This document shows positions 10,470-19,256 of a stretch of 64,000 nucleotides of DNA, piece by piece (positions within the stretch are counted from its first letter, which is position 1; each line of letters starts with the position of its first letter). The translations under genes were made by a program, and so were the position numbers. Below the pieces are notes generated by a model, which worked only from the letters and a program-made list of their open reading frames with translations, made no database searches and was not told where the DNA came from. The stretch spans positions 62,001 to 126,000 of the forward strand of contig JAPLQF010000023.1 of assembly GCA_026399875.1 (NCBI GenBank), written 5' to 3'. This DNA is from Burkholderiales bacterium (GTDB lineage: Bacteria; Pseudomonadota; Gammaproteobacteria; Burkholderiales; Burkholderiaceae_E).

Positions 10470-11330
10470 ATGAATACCGAAGATATTGCGGTCGGCATCA
10501 AGGACGGCGTCATGACCCTGACGCTCAATCGGCCCGACAGGCTCAATGCCTACACTGCGAGGATGGGCCGTGAACTGACTGAAGCGTTTCGGCATGCCGA
10601 TGCCGATGACGCCGTGCGGGTCGTCATTGTGACCGGTGCCGGGCGGGGGTTCTGTGCGGGTGCCGATATCTCGTCGGGTGCCGAGAGCTTCGGTGAGGGT
10701 CAGGCGGACAATATGTTCGCCGAGCGCCAGCCCGGTCAGCAGCGTCGTGGCGATAACTTCATTCGCTCGATTTTTGAGTGCCGCAAGCCGTCGATCGCGG
10801 CGATCAACGGCGCGGCGGTTGGCGTTGGGCTGACGATGACGCTGCCGATGGATGTCCGGATTGCCTCGACCGACGCAAAGTTCGGTGCGGTTTTCACCCG
10901 CAGAGGGCTGGTGCCCGAAGCCGCGAGTGCCTGGTTTTTGCCCCGCATCGTCGGACTTCCTCAGGCTTTGCGCTGGTGTTATTCGGGCCGGGTCTTCGAT
11001 GCACAGGAAGCGGTCAGGGGCGGCCTGATCGAAGCGGCGGTTGCGCCCGATCAGTTGCTCGCCCGCGCCAACGAAATTGCCCGCGAGATCGTCGATCACA
11101 CCGCTCCGGTGTCGGTTGCCCTGACCCGCCAACTGCTCTGGCGTTTCACCGGTGAAAGCACGCCCTTCGACCTGCTCGAGCTCGACAGCGAATACAACCG
11201 GCTGCTCGGTGCCGGGCCCGACGTTCGCGAAGGGGTGGCCGCGTTTCTGGGCAAGCGCCAGGCGACCTTTCCGGGAAAGGTCAGCGCCGATATGCCGCCA
11301 GGCTATCCCTGGTGGGAGCGCAGTCTGTAG
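10470..11330 (+). CDS. Enoyl-CoA hydratase/isomerase family protein (crotonase)
   Basis: A 286-residue crotonase-fold protein. The oxyanion-hole segments are clear: GRGFCAGADIS (about 64-74) and AAINGAAVGVGLTM (about 110-123), followed by RRGLVPEAASAWFLP, where Glu is in the usual catalytic position. Members hydrate or isomerise 2-enoyl-CoA. The ATG at 10470 is preceded by GGAGGA with good spacing, which decides this start over one 13 codons upstream. It lies upstream of the LvaABC-like trio on the same strand, separated by the 14-bp repeat array, and could hydrate the enoyl-CoA the trio would make. Confidence 0.9.
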   Translation: MNTEDIAVGIKDGVMTLTLNRPDRLNAYTARMGRELTEAFRHADADDAVRVVIVTGAGRGFCAGADISSGAESFGEGQADNMFAERQPGQQRRGDNFIRSIFECRKPSIAAINGAAVGVGLTMTLPMDVRIASTDAKFGAVFTRRGLVPEAASAWFLPRIVGLPQALRWCYSGRVFDAQEAVRGGLIEAAVAPDQLLARANEIAREIVDHTAPVSVALTRQLLWRFTGESTPFDLLELDSEYNRLLGAGPDVREGVAAFLGKRQATFPGKVSADMPPGYPWWERSL

Positions 11331-11361
11331 CGGCCGCAAGCGATGGCACACCCTGGTGAAG

Positions 11362-11417
11362 GCAACAAAGTGATTGCAGCAAATTGAATGCAATAAATTG
11401 AATGCAACAAATTGAAG
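11362..11417 (+). repeat. Four 14-bp tandem repeats, consensus GCAAYAAATTGAAT
   Basis: Four head-to-tail units start at 11362, 11376, 11390 and 11404. The last three differ by only one or two bases and the first is more divergent. They are AT-rich in otherwise GC-rich DNA and end 11 bases before the chosen ATG (11429) of the phosphotransferase gene. The spacing (1.3 helical turns) and position suggest either a multi-site operator or replication slippage. Confidence 0.85.
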
Positions 11418-11428
11418 GCAAGCGCGCG

Positions 11429-12442
11429 ATGACTGGCGATTTCGATTCGTTTCGCAATGCACTGCAGGCAGCAACGCTGCGTGCTCTGCCTGGCGCGCAG
11501 CGCATCGAGGGCCTCAAGCGATTGTCTGCCGGTGCCACGCTTGAGACCTGGTCCTTCGATGCGATCGGGACAGATCAGGGCATCGCAAGCAACTGGCCGC
11601 TGATCCTGCGACGTGCGCCGGGGGGCGTGCGCGCCGCGCGCACGCTGTCATTGACTGATGAGGCGAAGCTGGTACGGGCGCTGCGTGAAGCGGGCGCCCC
11701 GGTCGCACAGGTAGTCCATATCCTGGGCGCCGATGACGCACTGGGCGACGGGTTTCTGATGATCCGTATCCCCGGCGAAACCATTCCGCGAAAGATCCTG
11801 CGTGATGCCCAGTTCGACGCCATCAGGCCGCAGTTGGTGTCGCAGCTTGCCGGCATTGCAGCGGCGCTGCATGCCGCCGATGTGACCGGTTTGCCGCCGG
11901 CGCTGCCGGTGTCGGGGGTTCGCAAGACCATCGAGGACCTGCATGCGCGCGCCGTGTCCTTCAGTGAACCCAGGCCGGTCTTCGAGCTGGCCTTCCGGTG
12001 GCTTGACGAGCATGCACCGCCCGAGCCCTTGCGCCCGCATCTGGTTCACGGCGACTATCGCCATGGCAACGTGATCATCGGCACCGACGGCGTGAGGGCG
12101 GTGCTCGACTGGGAGATCGCGCATCTCGGCGATCCGATCGAAGACCTGGCCTGGTTGTGTCTGCCGCCCTGGCGATTCGGCAACCTCGATTTGCCGGCAG
12201 GCGGTCTGGGTACCCGCGATGAACTGCTGCAGGCCTATGCACAGGCCACTGGCGAAGTGGTCGATCCGATGCGTTTCCGCTTCTGGGAGATGGTGGGCAG
12301 TCTGCGCTGGGGCGTCAGCTGTGCCAGCATGCTCGAATGGTTTCGCAGTGGTCGCAACCGCACGGTCGAGCGCGCGATGATCGTGCGGCGAGCGTCCGAG
12401 AACGAAATGGACCTGATGCGTCTGCTGAGCGGGAGCGCCTGA
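11429..12442 (+). CDS. APH-family phosphotransferase, LvaA-like (acyl-CoA kinase)
   Basis: A 337-residue kinase of the aminoglycoside phosphotransferase fold in the branch linked to acyl-CoA dehydrogenases (ACAD10/11 N-terminal type). The catalytic loop is VHGDYRHGNVI (about 208-218), the metal-binding DWEIAHLGDP follows at about 230, and the N-lobe has GATLETW. In the levulinate pathway of Pseudomonas putida a protein of this family, LvaA, phosphorylates 4-hydroxyacyl-CoA. The next two genes match LvaB and LvaC in type and order, which supports that role here. The ATG at 11429 with GAAGGC upstream is preferred to an ATG inside the repeat array at 11402, which has no ribosome-binding site. 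Its stop is one base from the next ATG. Confidence 0.85.
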   Translation: MTGDFDSFRNALQAATLRALPGAQRIEGLKRLSAGATLETWSFDAIGTDQGIASNWPLILRRAPGGVRAARTLSLTDEAKLVRALREAGAPVAQVVHILGADDALGDGFLMIRIPGETIPRKILRDAQFDAIRPQLVSQLAGIAAALHAADVTGLPPALPVSGVRKTIEDLHARAVSFSEPRPVFELAFRWLDEHAPPEPLRPHLVHGDYRHGNVIIGTDGVRAVLDWEIAHLGDPIEDLAWLCLPPWRFGNLDLPAGGLGTRDELLQAYAQATGEVVDPMRFRFWEMVGSLRWGVSCASMLEWFRSGRNRTVERAMIVRRASENEMDLMRLLSGSA

Positions 12443-12443
12443 C

Positions 12444-12842
12444 ATGCTTGATGCACCGACCCCGGTCGAAATTCTGGAGGTGGTCGCGGCGATGATCCGT
12501 GATCAGCTCGTGCCACAACTGCCGCCGGATGCGGTTTTTCACGCGCGCGTGGCCGCCAACGCCATCGATCTGGTGCGCCGCGAACTGCAGACCGGCGATG
12601 CGCTCGAAGCGGCCTCGCTCTCGCGATTGCAGCAGTTGCTCGGTCATCAGGGCGATGCGCCTGCGCTTGAGCGCGAGCTGTGCGAACGCATTCGCAATGG
12701 CTCGCTCACCACCGATTCACCGGGTCTGATCGACCACCTGATGGCCTGCACGCTTGCCAAGATGTCGATCGATCAGCCCAGCTATGCCAGCTACCGGCGC
12801 GAGCTCGACGCTCGTGCGGCCACCCCACACACCAAGGAGTGA
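12444..12842 (+). CDS. DUF6285-type small protein, LvaB-like
   Basis: A 132-residue soluble, largely alpha-helical protein with no recognisable catalytic motif. It begins APTPVEILEVVAAMIRDQL and has AANAIDLVRREL in the middle; this matches the DUF6285 family that sits between APH-type kinases and acyl-CoA dehydrogenases. In Pseudomonas putida the equivalent small protein LvaB is needed together with LvaA for 4-hydroxyacyl-CoA processing. It starts one base after the kinase stop and ends three bases before the dehydrogenase ATG, so translational coupling is likely. Assignment rests on position as much as on sequence. Confidence 0.75.
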   Translation: MLDAPTPVEILEVVAAMIRDQLVPQLPPDAVFHARVAANAIDLVRRELQTGDALEAASLSRLQQLLGHQGDAPALERELCERIRNGSLTTDSPGLIDHLMACTLAKMSIDQPSYASYRRELDARAATPHTKE

Positions 12843-12845
12843 TTC

Positions 12846-14123
12846 ATGGATTTCAATCTGTCGCCCGATCTGGTCGCCTTTCTGGCCAAACTCGATGCCT
12901 TCATCGACGCTGAAATCAGGCCACTTCAAGCTCAGGACGATAACGAACGCTTTTTCGATCATCGCCGCGAGTTCGCCCGCACCGATTACGAGGCGGGTGG
13001 CTTGCCTCGCCACGAATGGGAGGCACTGCTGCTTGAGGCCAAGCGTCGTGCCGACAAGGCCGGTTTTTTTCGGCTCTCACTGCCCAAGGAATTCGGTGGG
13101 CAGGGTGTTGGCAACCTCTGGATGGCGGTGATTCGCGAGCATATGGCGAGCAAGGGGCTGGGTCTGTTCAATGACCTTCAGAACGAGCATTCGGTGGTCG
13201 GCAATTTTCCGGTCATCGTGATGCTGCGTGACTTCGGCACGCCAGCCCAGAAGGAAAAATTCATCAAGGGCTCGCTGGCCTTCGAGATGAAAATTTCATT
13301 CGGCCTGACCGAACCCAATCATGGCTCGGATGCCACCCACATGGAAACCCGCGCGGTACGCGAAGTGCGCAACGGTGTCTCGGGTTGGCGCATCGACGGT
13401 GAAAAGATGTGGACCACCGGCATGCATATCGCCACGCATTGCGCCACCTTTGCACGCACCTCAGGCAAAGCTGGCGATGGCCGCGGTATCACCTGTTTTC
13501 TGGTGCCCACTGACACACCGGGTGTGAAGGTCGAGGAATATCTCTGGACCTTCAACATGCCGACCGACCATCCGCGTGTGAGCTTCACCAATGTGTGGGT
13601 GCCCGATGACGCGATGTTCGGATCGATCGATCATGGCCTGCCGCTTGCGCAGTCGTTTGTTCACGAGAATCGCATTCGTCAGGCAGCGAGCTCGCTGGGT
13701 GCAGCCACGTTTTGCGTCGCCGAGAGTGTGCGCTATGCGCGCGAACGAAAGCCTTTTGGCGAAGAGCTGGCCCGCAATCAGGGTATCCAGTTCCCGTTGG
13801 TGGAGCTTGCCACCCAATGCGAGATGCTGCGTCTGCTGATCCGCAAGACCGCCTGGGATATGGATCAGATGCCGCATCCCGAGGTCGAGAAAAAACTCTC
13901 GGACAAAGTTTCGATGTGCAACTACTGGGCCAACCGCCTGGTGTGCGAGGCGGCTGATCGGGCGATGCAGGTCCACGGTGGCATCGGCTATTCACGCCAC
14001 AAGCCCTTCGAGCACATCTATCGTCACCATCGCCGCTATCGGATCACCGAGGGCTCGGAGGAGATCCAGATGCGCAAGGTGGCGGGCTTCCTGTTCGGCT
14101 ACATGGGGCCGAACAAGCACTGA
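12846..14123 (+). CDS. Acyl-CoA dehydrogenase, LvaC/ACAD11-like
   Basis: A 425-residue FAD-dependent acyl-CoA dehydrogenase. Visible motifs are FGLTEPNHGSDATHM (about 156-170), GEKMWTTGMHIATH, the FAD-binding QVHGGIGYSRHKPFEHIYRHHR region (about 377) and the terminal ITEGSEEIQMRKVAG. Classical members form a 2,3 double bond; relatives paired with an APH kinase (ACAD10/11, LvaC) are reported to remove the phosphate from a phosphorylated 4-hydroxyacyl-CoA. The strong AAGGAGTG site before ATG 12846 sets the start. It is the last gene of the trio and converges with the pseudouridine synthase gene after 8 bp. Confidence 0.92.
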   Translation: MDFNLSPDLVAFLAKLDAFIDAEIRPLQAQDDNERFFDHRREFARTDYEAGGLPRHEWEALLLEAKRRADKAGFFRLSLPKEFGGQGVGNLWMAVIREHMASKGLGLFNDLQNEHSVVGNFPVIVMLRDFGTPAQKEKFIKGSLAFEMKISFGLTEPNHGSDATHMETRAVREVRNGVSGWRIDGEKMWTTGMHIATHCATFARTSGKAGDGRGITCFLVPTDTPGVKVEEYLWTFNMPTDHPRVSFTNVWVPDDAMFGSIDHGLPLAQSFVHENRIRQAASSLGAATFCVAESVRYARERKPFGEELARNQGIQFPLVELATQCEMLRLLIRKTAWDMDQMPHPEVEKKLSDKVSMCNYWANRLVCEAADRAMQVHGGIGYSRHKPFEHIYRHHRRYRITEGSEEIQMRKVAGFLFGYMGPNKH

Positions 14124-14131
14124 GCGTCAGG

Positions 14132-14923
14132 TCAGAAGCGCTCGAACGGCCCGAGCAGTCGCCACTGCCCGACCGGCAAGCTGCCAAGCGGGATACGGCC
14201 GATCCGCACGCGGCGCAGGCCGGTCACTTTCAGACCGACCAGATCGCACATCCGGCGGATCTGGCGTTTTCGGCCCTCTCGCAGGACGAAGCGCAGTTGG
14301 TCTTCATTGGCCCACGACACCCTGGCTGGCTTGAGCGCAATGCCGTCGAGCGACAAGCCATGGTTGAGCAAGGCCAGCTGGGTGGTATCCAACGTGCCCT
14401 CGACCCGCACCAGATATTCTTTTTCGATCGGTGATTCCTCGCCGATCAGCTGTCGGGCGATGCGGCCATCCTGTGTCAGGACCAGCAGGCCGGTCGAGTC
14501 GATGTCGAGCCTGCCGGCGGGTGCCAGGCCGCGGGTATCAAGGCGGGCAGGGCGCCCTGATTTCGGTGTCGACGGCCCGGCCACCTTCGGGTCGGACCAT
14601 TGACGCTCAGGCGTAATCAGGCGGGCAGCTGGTGGGTAGTTGCCATCATCGTCGGCATGCGAGACATGACCGATCGGCTTGTTGAGAATGACGGTGATGC
14701 GTCGGGCCTGCTGCAGTTTGGCACCTTCGGCAAGGCTCACCGTCTGGCTTGGCAGGGCGCGGCTGCCAAGCTCGGTGACCGGCTGACCATCGAGCAGAAC
14801 CAGGCCCTGCTCAATATAGAGATCGGCTTCGCGGCGCGAGCAGATGCCACGCTCAGCCAGCAGCTTGGAGATGCGAACACGTCCGTCGTTCGGTTTCTCG
14901 GTATTCGATGAGGTGTCAGCCAT
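14132..14923 (-). CDS. rRNA pseudouridine synthase (RsuA/RluB/E/F family)
   Basis: A 263-residue protein with an N-terminal S4 RNA-binding domain ([18 protein letters not shown], about 17-34) and a C-terminal pseudouridine synthase domain. The catalytic aspartate is in [11 protein letters not shown] (about 139-149), and [14 protein letters not shown] is the family's C-terminal motif. It isomerises a specific uridine in rRNA. The S4 motif and the length place it in the RsuA/RluB/E/F group, perhaps nearest RluF, but the target base cannot be read from the sequence. The upstream purine stretch is weak. It is divergent from the crotonase gene at 15025. Confidence 0.9.
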   Translation of the reverse strand: MADTSSNTEKPNDGRVRISKLLAERGICSRREADLYIEQGLVLLDGQPVTELGSRALPSQTVSLAEGAKLQQARRITVILNKPIGHVSHADDDGNYPPAARLITPERQWSDPKVAGPSTPKSGRPARLDTRGLAPAGRLDIDSTGLLVLTQDGRIARQLIGEESPIEKEYLVRVEGTLDTTQLALLNHGLSLDGIALKPARVSWANEDQLRFVLREGRKRQIRRMCDLVGLKVTGLRRVRIGRIPLGSLPVGQWRLLGPFERF

Positions 14924-15024
14924 CCTGCGATTCTCGCATGGGCCGGCAAGCGGTCATCGATTCCCGGTCGCGTAAACTCGGTTCGGGACGGCTCCTCGAT
15001 GAGCCCGCCATCACGGAGACATCC

Positions 15025-15876
15025 ATGACCGATCCGATTTACCTCCTCGTCGATGAGCCCTTGAGCGGCGTGCGCCGCATCACGCTCAATCGACCTGAAA
15101 AGCGCAATGCCCTGAATAACGGCCTGCGAACTGAAATCTTCGCCGCACTCGAGGCGCATGACCGTGACCCTGCGGTCAAGGTCACGATCATTCGTGGTGC
15201 CGGACCCGCTTTCTGCTCGGGCTACGACCTGAGCGCCAACAACACCGTCGACCAGCCCTATCACACCGCTGGTGGCATCGGGCAATGGTCGCGCCATGTG
15301 GTCGATGGCTGGTTTCGTGTCTGGGACCTGGCCAAGCCGGTGATCGCTCAGGTACATGGCTATTGCCTCGCGGGCGGAACTGAACTCGCCACCGCCTGTG
15401 ATCTGGTCTACGTCGCCGAGGATGCGCAGATCGGCTATCCGCCGGTACGTCTGATGAGCCCGCCCGACATGCAGTTTCATCCCTGGACCATGGGGCTGCG
15501 CCAGGCGATGGAGTCGATGCTGACCGGCGATTCGCTCAGTGGCGCCGAGGCAGCGCAAAAGGGCTGGGCCAATCGTGCCTATGCAGCCGATCGGCTCGAG
15601 GCCGAGGTGCTTTCGATTGCTCAGCGCGTGAGTCTGTTGCCGAGCGAGCTGGCCGCGATCAACAAGCGCAGCGTGCATCGCGCCATGGAGATCATGGGGC
15701 TGCGTGCTGCGATCAGGGCCGGCACCGAACTGCAGGCATTGGCCTTTCAGACCGAAGCCAGCAAGGCCTACATGACGCGTTTTCGGCGTGATGGCGCCAG
15801 TGTCAGCAGTCTGCTGAGCGAGCGTGACGCGAGCTTCAAGGATTATCGGGAACGCGATAAACCGTATCAGGGCTGA
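15025..15876 (+). CDS. Enoyl-CoA hydratase/isomerase family protein (crotonase)
   Basis: A 283-residue crotonase-fold protein with GPAFCSGYDLS (about 61-71) and the second oxyanion segment HGYCLAGGTELATACD (about 110-125). The region after it, QIGYPPVRLMSPPDMQF, lacks the usual PE pair, so hydratase activity is uncertain and another crotonase reaction is possible. The ATG at 15025 with CGGAGAC upstream is the supported start; a longer frame upstream has no site. It is monocistronic in appearance, followed by a hairpin and the convergent CoA-transferase gene. Confidence 0.87.
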   Translation: MTDPIYLLVDEPLSGVRRITLNRPEKRNALNNGLRTEIFAALEAHDRDPAVKVTIIRGAGPAFCSGYDLSANNTVDQPYHTAGGIGQWSRHVVDGWFRVWDLAKPVIAQVHGYCLAGGTELATACDLVYVAEDAQIGYPPVRLMSPPDMQFHPWTMGLRQAMESMLTGDSLSGAEAAQKGWANRAYAADRLEAEVLSIAQRVSLLPSELAAINKRSVHRAMEIMGLRAAIRAGTELQALAFQTEASKAYMTRFRRDGASVSSLLSERDASFKDYRERDKPYQG

Positions 15877-15899
15877 CGTTCAGGCGGTTGAAGGTGGCA

Positions 15900-15920
15900 G
15901 CGCAGCGTTTGTCGCTGCGC
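15900..15920. terminator. Hairpin between convergent genes
   Basis: GCGCAGCG-tttgt-CGCTGCGC is a perfect 8-bp stem with a 5-base loop, placed between the crotonase stop (15876) and the CoA-transferase stop (15924). No long T-run follows on the plus strand, so it is a probable rather than textbook bidirectional terminator. Confidence 0.5.
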
Positions 15921-15923
15921 GGT

Positions 15924-17138
15924 TCATTGACCTCGCAGCACACCGAGTTCGCGCAGGCGGCTGATCTCGCTTGGCTTGAAGCCGGCGTCGCGCAAAATGC
16001 CCTCGCTGTGTTCGCCGAGTCTTGGTGCGCGGCGAGGCGCGATCTTGTCGACGCCCACCAGATCGAATGGGCTGTTGACTGTGAGGCCGCTGCCGTCGGC
16101 AAACGGCACCAGTGCGCCGGCGGCCAGCATCTGCTCGTCGGAGTCGATATCGGCCATGGTGCCAATCACCCCGAAAGTGATGCCGACCTGATCGAATCGG
16201 CGGCGCCAGTGCGCCAGATCGTGGCGCAGGAATTGGCGGTCGAATCGCGCGATCACCTCAACATGATGATCGCGGCAGTCCTGCGGTGTGCGCATCATCG
16301 GGTCGGACTGCCAGTCGGCAAGCTCAAGCGCGTCCATCAGCAGGCCGAACTGGCGTGCTTCGCTCGACAGGGCGAGGTTGATCCAGCGGTCATCGGCACA
16401 GCGATAGACATTGGCAAAGGGATTGGCCGCGTGCTCGCGCGGCGGGCGCGGCGCAAACTGCAACCCGTCGAGTTGCCCCTGCACCATGATGCCGTTGGAC
16501 CACAGGCCATTGGCCAGCAGCGATGAACGCACCTGTGATCCGTGGCCGGTGCGTTCACGCGAAAAGAGTGCGGTGACGATCGCCGCATAAAAGGCCATCG
16601 CACTCGGATGGTCGCCCATGCCCATGGTGGGTCGGCTGGGCGGTGCGGTGTGATCGGCTTTGACCAGATCCATCAGACCCGAGCGCGCCCAGTAGGCGGT
16701 GGCATCGAAACCGGTCTTGCCTGATTCGGGACCGACCTCGCCGTAGGCGGTGAATGAGGCGTAGATCAATCGCGGATTGAGCGCACTGATCGATGCATGG
16801 TCGAGCTTCAGCCGATCGCGCACCGGTAGCGGCAGATTGGTGATGAACACATCTGCATCGCGCACAAGGCGATACAGCACATCAAGGCCCTCCGGTTGTT
16901 TCAGGTCGAGGCACAGGCTGCGCTTGCTGCGGTTGTCGAGTTCCCAGGGGTAGTTTCGCTCGGCCACCGGCAGTCCGGCGGCATGGTAAGTCTCGCGGTA
17001 GGGGTCACCTTCGGGTGCTTCGATCTTGATGACGTCTGCACCAAAGTCGGCCAGTGTGGTGGCGGCTGCGGGCGCTGCGATGAAGCTGGCGCAGTCGATG
17101 ACCTTCAGTCCGGCAAAGGGCCGGTCGGCAGCCTGCAT
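15924..17138 (-). CDS. CaiB/BaiF family III CoA-transferase
   Basis: A 404-residue family III CoA-transferase, which moves CoA between organic acids through a mixed-anhydride on an aspartate. The N-terminal Rossmann start LKVIDCASFIAAPAAATTLADFG-type pattern is complete, with GADVIKIE following; TGFDATAYWARSGLM supplies the expected catalytic Asp (about 163), and PRLGEHSEGIL is the C-terminal signature. GGGGGAG before the ATG at 17138 decides the start over one nine codons upstream. It is divergent from the SDR gene at 17321 with a 182-bp gap holding both start regions. The acid substrate is unknown. Confidence 0.9.
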   Translation of the reverse strand: MQAADRPFAGLKVIDCASFIAAPAAATTLADFGADVIKIEAPEGDPYRETYHAAGLPVAERNYPWELDNRSKRSLCLDLKQPEGLDVLYRLVRDADVFITNLPLPVRDRLKLDHASISALNPRLIYASFTAYGEVGPESGKTGFDATAYWARSGLMDLVKADHTAPPSRPTMGMGDHPSAMAFYAAIVTALFSRERTGHGSQVRSSLLANGLWSNGIMVQGQLDGLQFAPRPPREHAANPFANVYRCADDRWINLALSSEARQFGLLMDALELADWQSDPMMRTPQDCRDHHVEVIARFDRQFLRHDLAHWRRRFDQVGITFGVIGTMADIDSDEQMLAAGALVPFADGSGLTVNSPFDLVGVDKIAPRRAPRLGEHSEGILRDAGFKPSEISRLRELGVLRGQ

Positions 17139-17320
17139 GGTGTCTCCCCCGATCGGCTGTCGCAACAGTAGCGAGCCGCTTATGGTGTCGATGATGACAG
17201 GAATGGCGATCCGAGTCAGTGCGCCACCCTCTATCGCTTACCATCTCGCCAAGGCATGCCGGTGATGCAATGACGGTCTCCCAGGCGCCCGCGGGCAATC
17301 TCTTTCGCAAGGAGCAACGC

Positions 17321-18130
17321 ATGACCGAATCCAATACCATTCGCCCTTCAGGGTCCCGGCTGGCCAACCACGTGACCCTGATCACCGGCGCAAGCCGGGG
17401 CATCGGTCGCGCCATCGCGCAAGCCTACGCCGCCGAGGGCGCCACGGTTTGCCTGGCGGCAACCAATCGCGAGATGCTGGCCGAGGTGCAGGCCTCGCTC
17501 GAGTTGCCACCCGAGCGATCAATCGTCATGCCGCTCGACGTCACCGATCGCGCGGCCTGTTTCGCAGCGGTCGAGGCGATCGAGGCACGCTTCGGGCGGC
17601 TGGACGTGCTGGTCAACAATGCCGGCATCTATCAGTCGAAGACCTTTCTCGATTACGCCCCCGAGGATTTTCAGCGGCTTCTCGATGTGAATCTCTTCGG
17701 TGTGATCAACCTGATGCAGGCAGCGCTGCCGCGGATGCAGTCACGCGGGCGCGGGCGCATCGTCAACATTGCCTCCACCGCCGGCAAATGGGGGTCGCGC
17801 AATCAGAGCGCCTACAACGTCAGCAAGCATGCGGTCGTGGGGCTCACCCGTTGCGTGGCACTCGAAGCGGCCGCTACCGGCGTGACCGTCAACGCGATCT
17901 GTCCGGGTTTCATCCAGACCGATATGGTCGAGAACCTCAAACGCGGCTATGCCGCCATCGGCGGCGCTGATGGCGACGCGGTCGTGAAGGCTGCGCTGGC
18001 GCGTGTGCCGATGAACCGGGTACTTGAGCCCAGCGAGGTGGCCGCACTGGCGGTCTATCTCGGCTCGCCGGAGTCGGCTGGCATGACCGGGCAGTCGCTG
18101 CTGATCGATGGCGGCATGCTGTTGTGCTGA
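17321..18130 (+). CDS. Short-chain dehydrogenase/reductase (classical SDR)
   Basis: A 269-residue classical SDR with TGASRGIG (about 24-31), NNAG, catalytic serine region NIAST and the active-site YNVSK. The end SAGMTGQSLLIDGGML is typical of FabG/3-hydroxyacyl or 3-hydroxybutyrate dehydrogenase-like members. It should oxidise or reduce an alcohol/ketone with NAD(P)(H). AAGGAG lies 6 bases before ATG 17321; an in-frame ATG at 17270 is less likely. Given the acyl-CoA neighbours a 3-hydroxyacyl-CoA role is plausible but unproven. It converges on the EamA transporter gene. Confidence 0.9.
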   Translation: MTESNTIRPSGSRLANHVTLITGASRGIGRAIAQAYAAEGATVCLAATNREMLAEVQASLELPPERSIVMPLDVTDRAACFAAVEAIEARFGRLDVLVNNAGIYQSKTFLDYAPEDFQRLLDVNLFGVINLMQAALPRMQSRGRGRIVNIASTAGKWGSRNQSAYNVSKHAVVGLTRCVALEAAATGVTVNAICPGFIQTDMVENLKRGYAAIGGADGDAVVKAALARVPMNRVLEPSEVAALAVYLGSPESAGMTGQSLLIDGGMLLC

Positions 18131-18143
18131 GGCTGGCGGTGCC

Positions 18144-19100
18144 TCAGAGCTTGAGCATCGCAGCGCGTGAAGTCCGCATGCGTTGCCACTGCATGTAGAG
18201 CACACCTGCCAGCACCACCAGACCGCCGACGATCTGCTCGGGCAGCGGGATGACCGAAAAGACCAGCAGGGAAATCAGCACTGCAAAGACCGGTACAGTG
18301 TTCTGCCACATTACGCCGGCATTGATGCCAAGCCGCGCCACGCCAGTGTTCCAGGCGACTGCGCCCAAGGCCGACGACAGTGCTGCGGTGATCAGCAGAT
18401 TCATGACGGCTTCTGCGCTCGGATTCAGGTTGGGCGCACCGATCAAGCCGACCGCCCGGGCGAGCACCCACCAGACGAACAGCCAGGGCACGGCATAGGC
18501 CGAGGTCAGAAAGGTTCGGCGCAGCTGCGAGGTGTCGGGCGTAAACCAGCGCTGTGCAAGGATCGAGTAAGCCGTCCAGGCGAAGAATGACAGCACGATC
18601 AGTGGCTCACCGCCCTGCAGACTCAGTGACTGGCTTGTGTTGTCGGCCTTGCCGTAAATCGCGATACCGGCGCCGATGATGGTGAGTGCAGCGGCTCCCC
18701 AGAAGCCCTTCTCGAGCGGCGAGCGATTCATCCAGCGAAAGACGATTGCGCCGTAGACCGGCGAGCCGGCCATGATGGCGGCGGCTGTAATCGGATTGGT
18801 GTATCGCAGCCCGAGATTGAAAAAGACAAAGAAGCAGCTGACGCACAGGCTCATCACCAGCACCCGCCACAGTGGAATCGGCGAGCGCAATTGCGACAGG
18901 CTGCTGCTGGCCGCCACCAGCGAACCGAGGATGGTCGAGGCAATCGCCAGGCGAAGCAGCGCAAGCCAATAAGGATCGAAACTGCTGAACAGGCGCGAGG
19001 TCAGCGGGATATTCAGCCCCCACACCAGAGACGACACCAGATAACACAGGCCGCCGACAAGCGCGGCAGACGGTGCACTGGAAGCGGGGGAGGAATTCAT
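18144..19100 (-). CDS. EamA-family (DMT) inner-membrane transporter
   Basis: A 318-residue protein with about ten hydrophobic segments in two repeated halves, as in EamA/RhaT drug-metabolite transporters. The first half contains LVWGLNIPLTSRLF and ITAAAIMAGSPVYGAIV; the second contains ALSSALGAVAWNTGVARLG and MWQNTVPVFAVLISLL, the hallmark pair of EamA repeats. It probably exports a small metabolite. The ATG at 19100 gives a normal family length; the long open frame upstream of it encodes no membrane segment. No clear ribosome-binding site is seen. It is divergent from the TPR gene (156-bp gap). Confidence 0.87.
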   Translation of the reverse strand: MNSSPASSAPSAALVGGLCYLVSSLVWGLNIPLTSRLFSSFDPYWLALLRLAIASTILGSLVAASSSLSQLRSPIPLWRVLVMSLCVSCFFVFFNLGLRYTNPITAAAIMAGSPVYGAIVFRWMNRSPLEKGFWGAAALTIIGAGIAIYGKADNTSQSLSLQGGEPLIVLSFFAWTAYSILAQRWFTPDTSQLRRTFLTSAYAVPWLFVWWVLARAVGLIGAPNLNPSAEAVMNLLITAALSSALGAVAWNTGVARLGINAGVMWQNTVPVFAVLISLLVFSVIPLPEQIVGGLVVLAGVLYMQWQRMRTSRAAMLKL

Positions 19101-19256
19101 CGAGCGCAGGCGCTCGGTGGCGTTGACCGGGGCATGGCCGGGACTATACGCGAGCCGACTTTCGGAAGACCGGCTTGCCATCAGACACAAGACTTCCGCA
19201 TCATCCGCACAGCAGCCTCGGTTCTGATGCGCTGCATTCAGCAAGAGGGCAGTGTC

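Noticed and set aside
11429-12442. Aminoglycoside-resistance gene
   Set aside because: Although the fold is APH, the sequence type and the DUF6285/ACAD neighbours mark it as an acyl-CoA-linked kinase.
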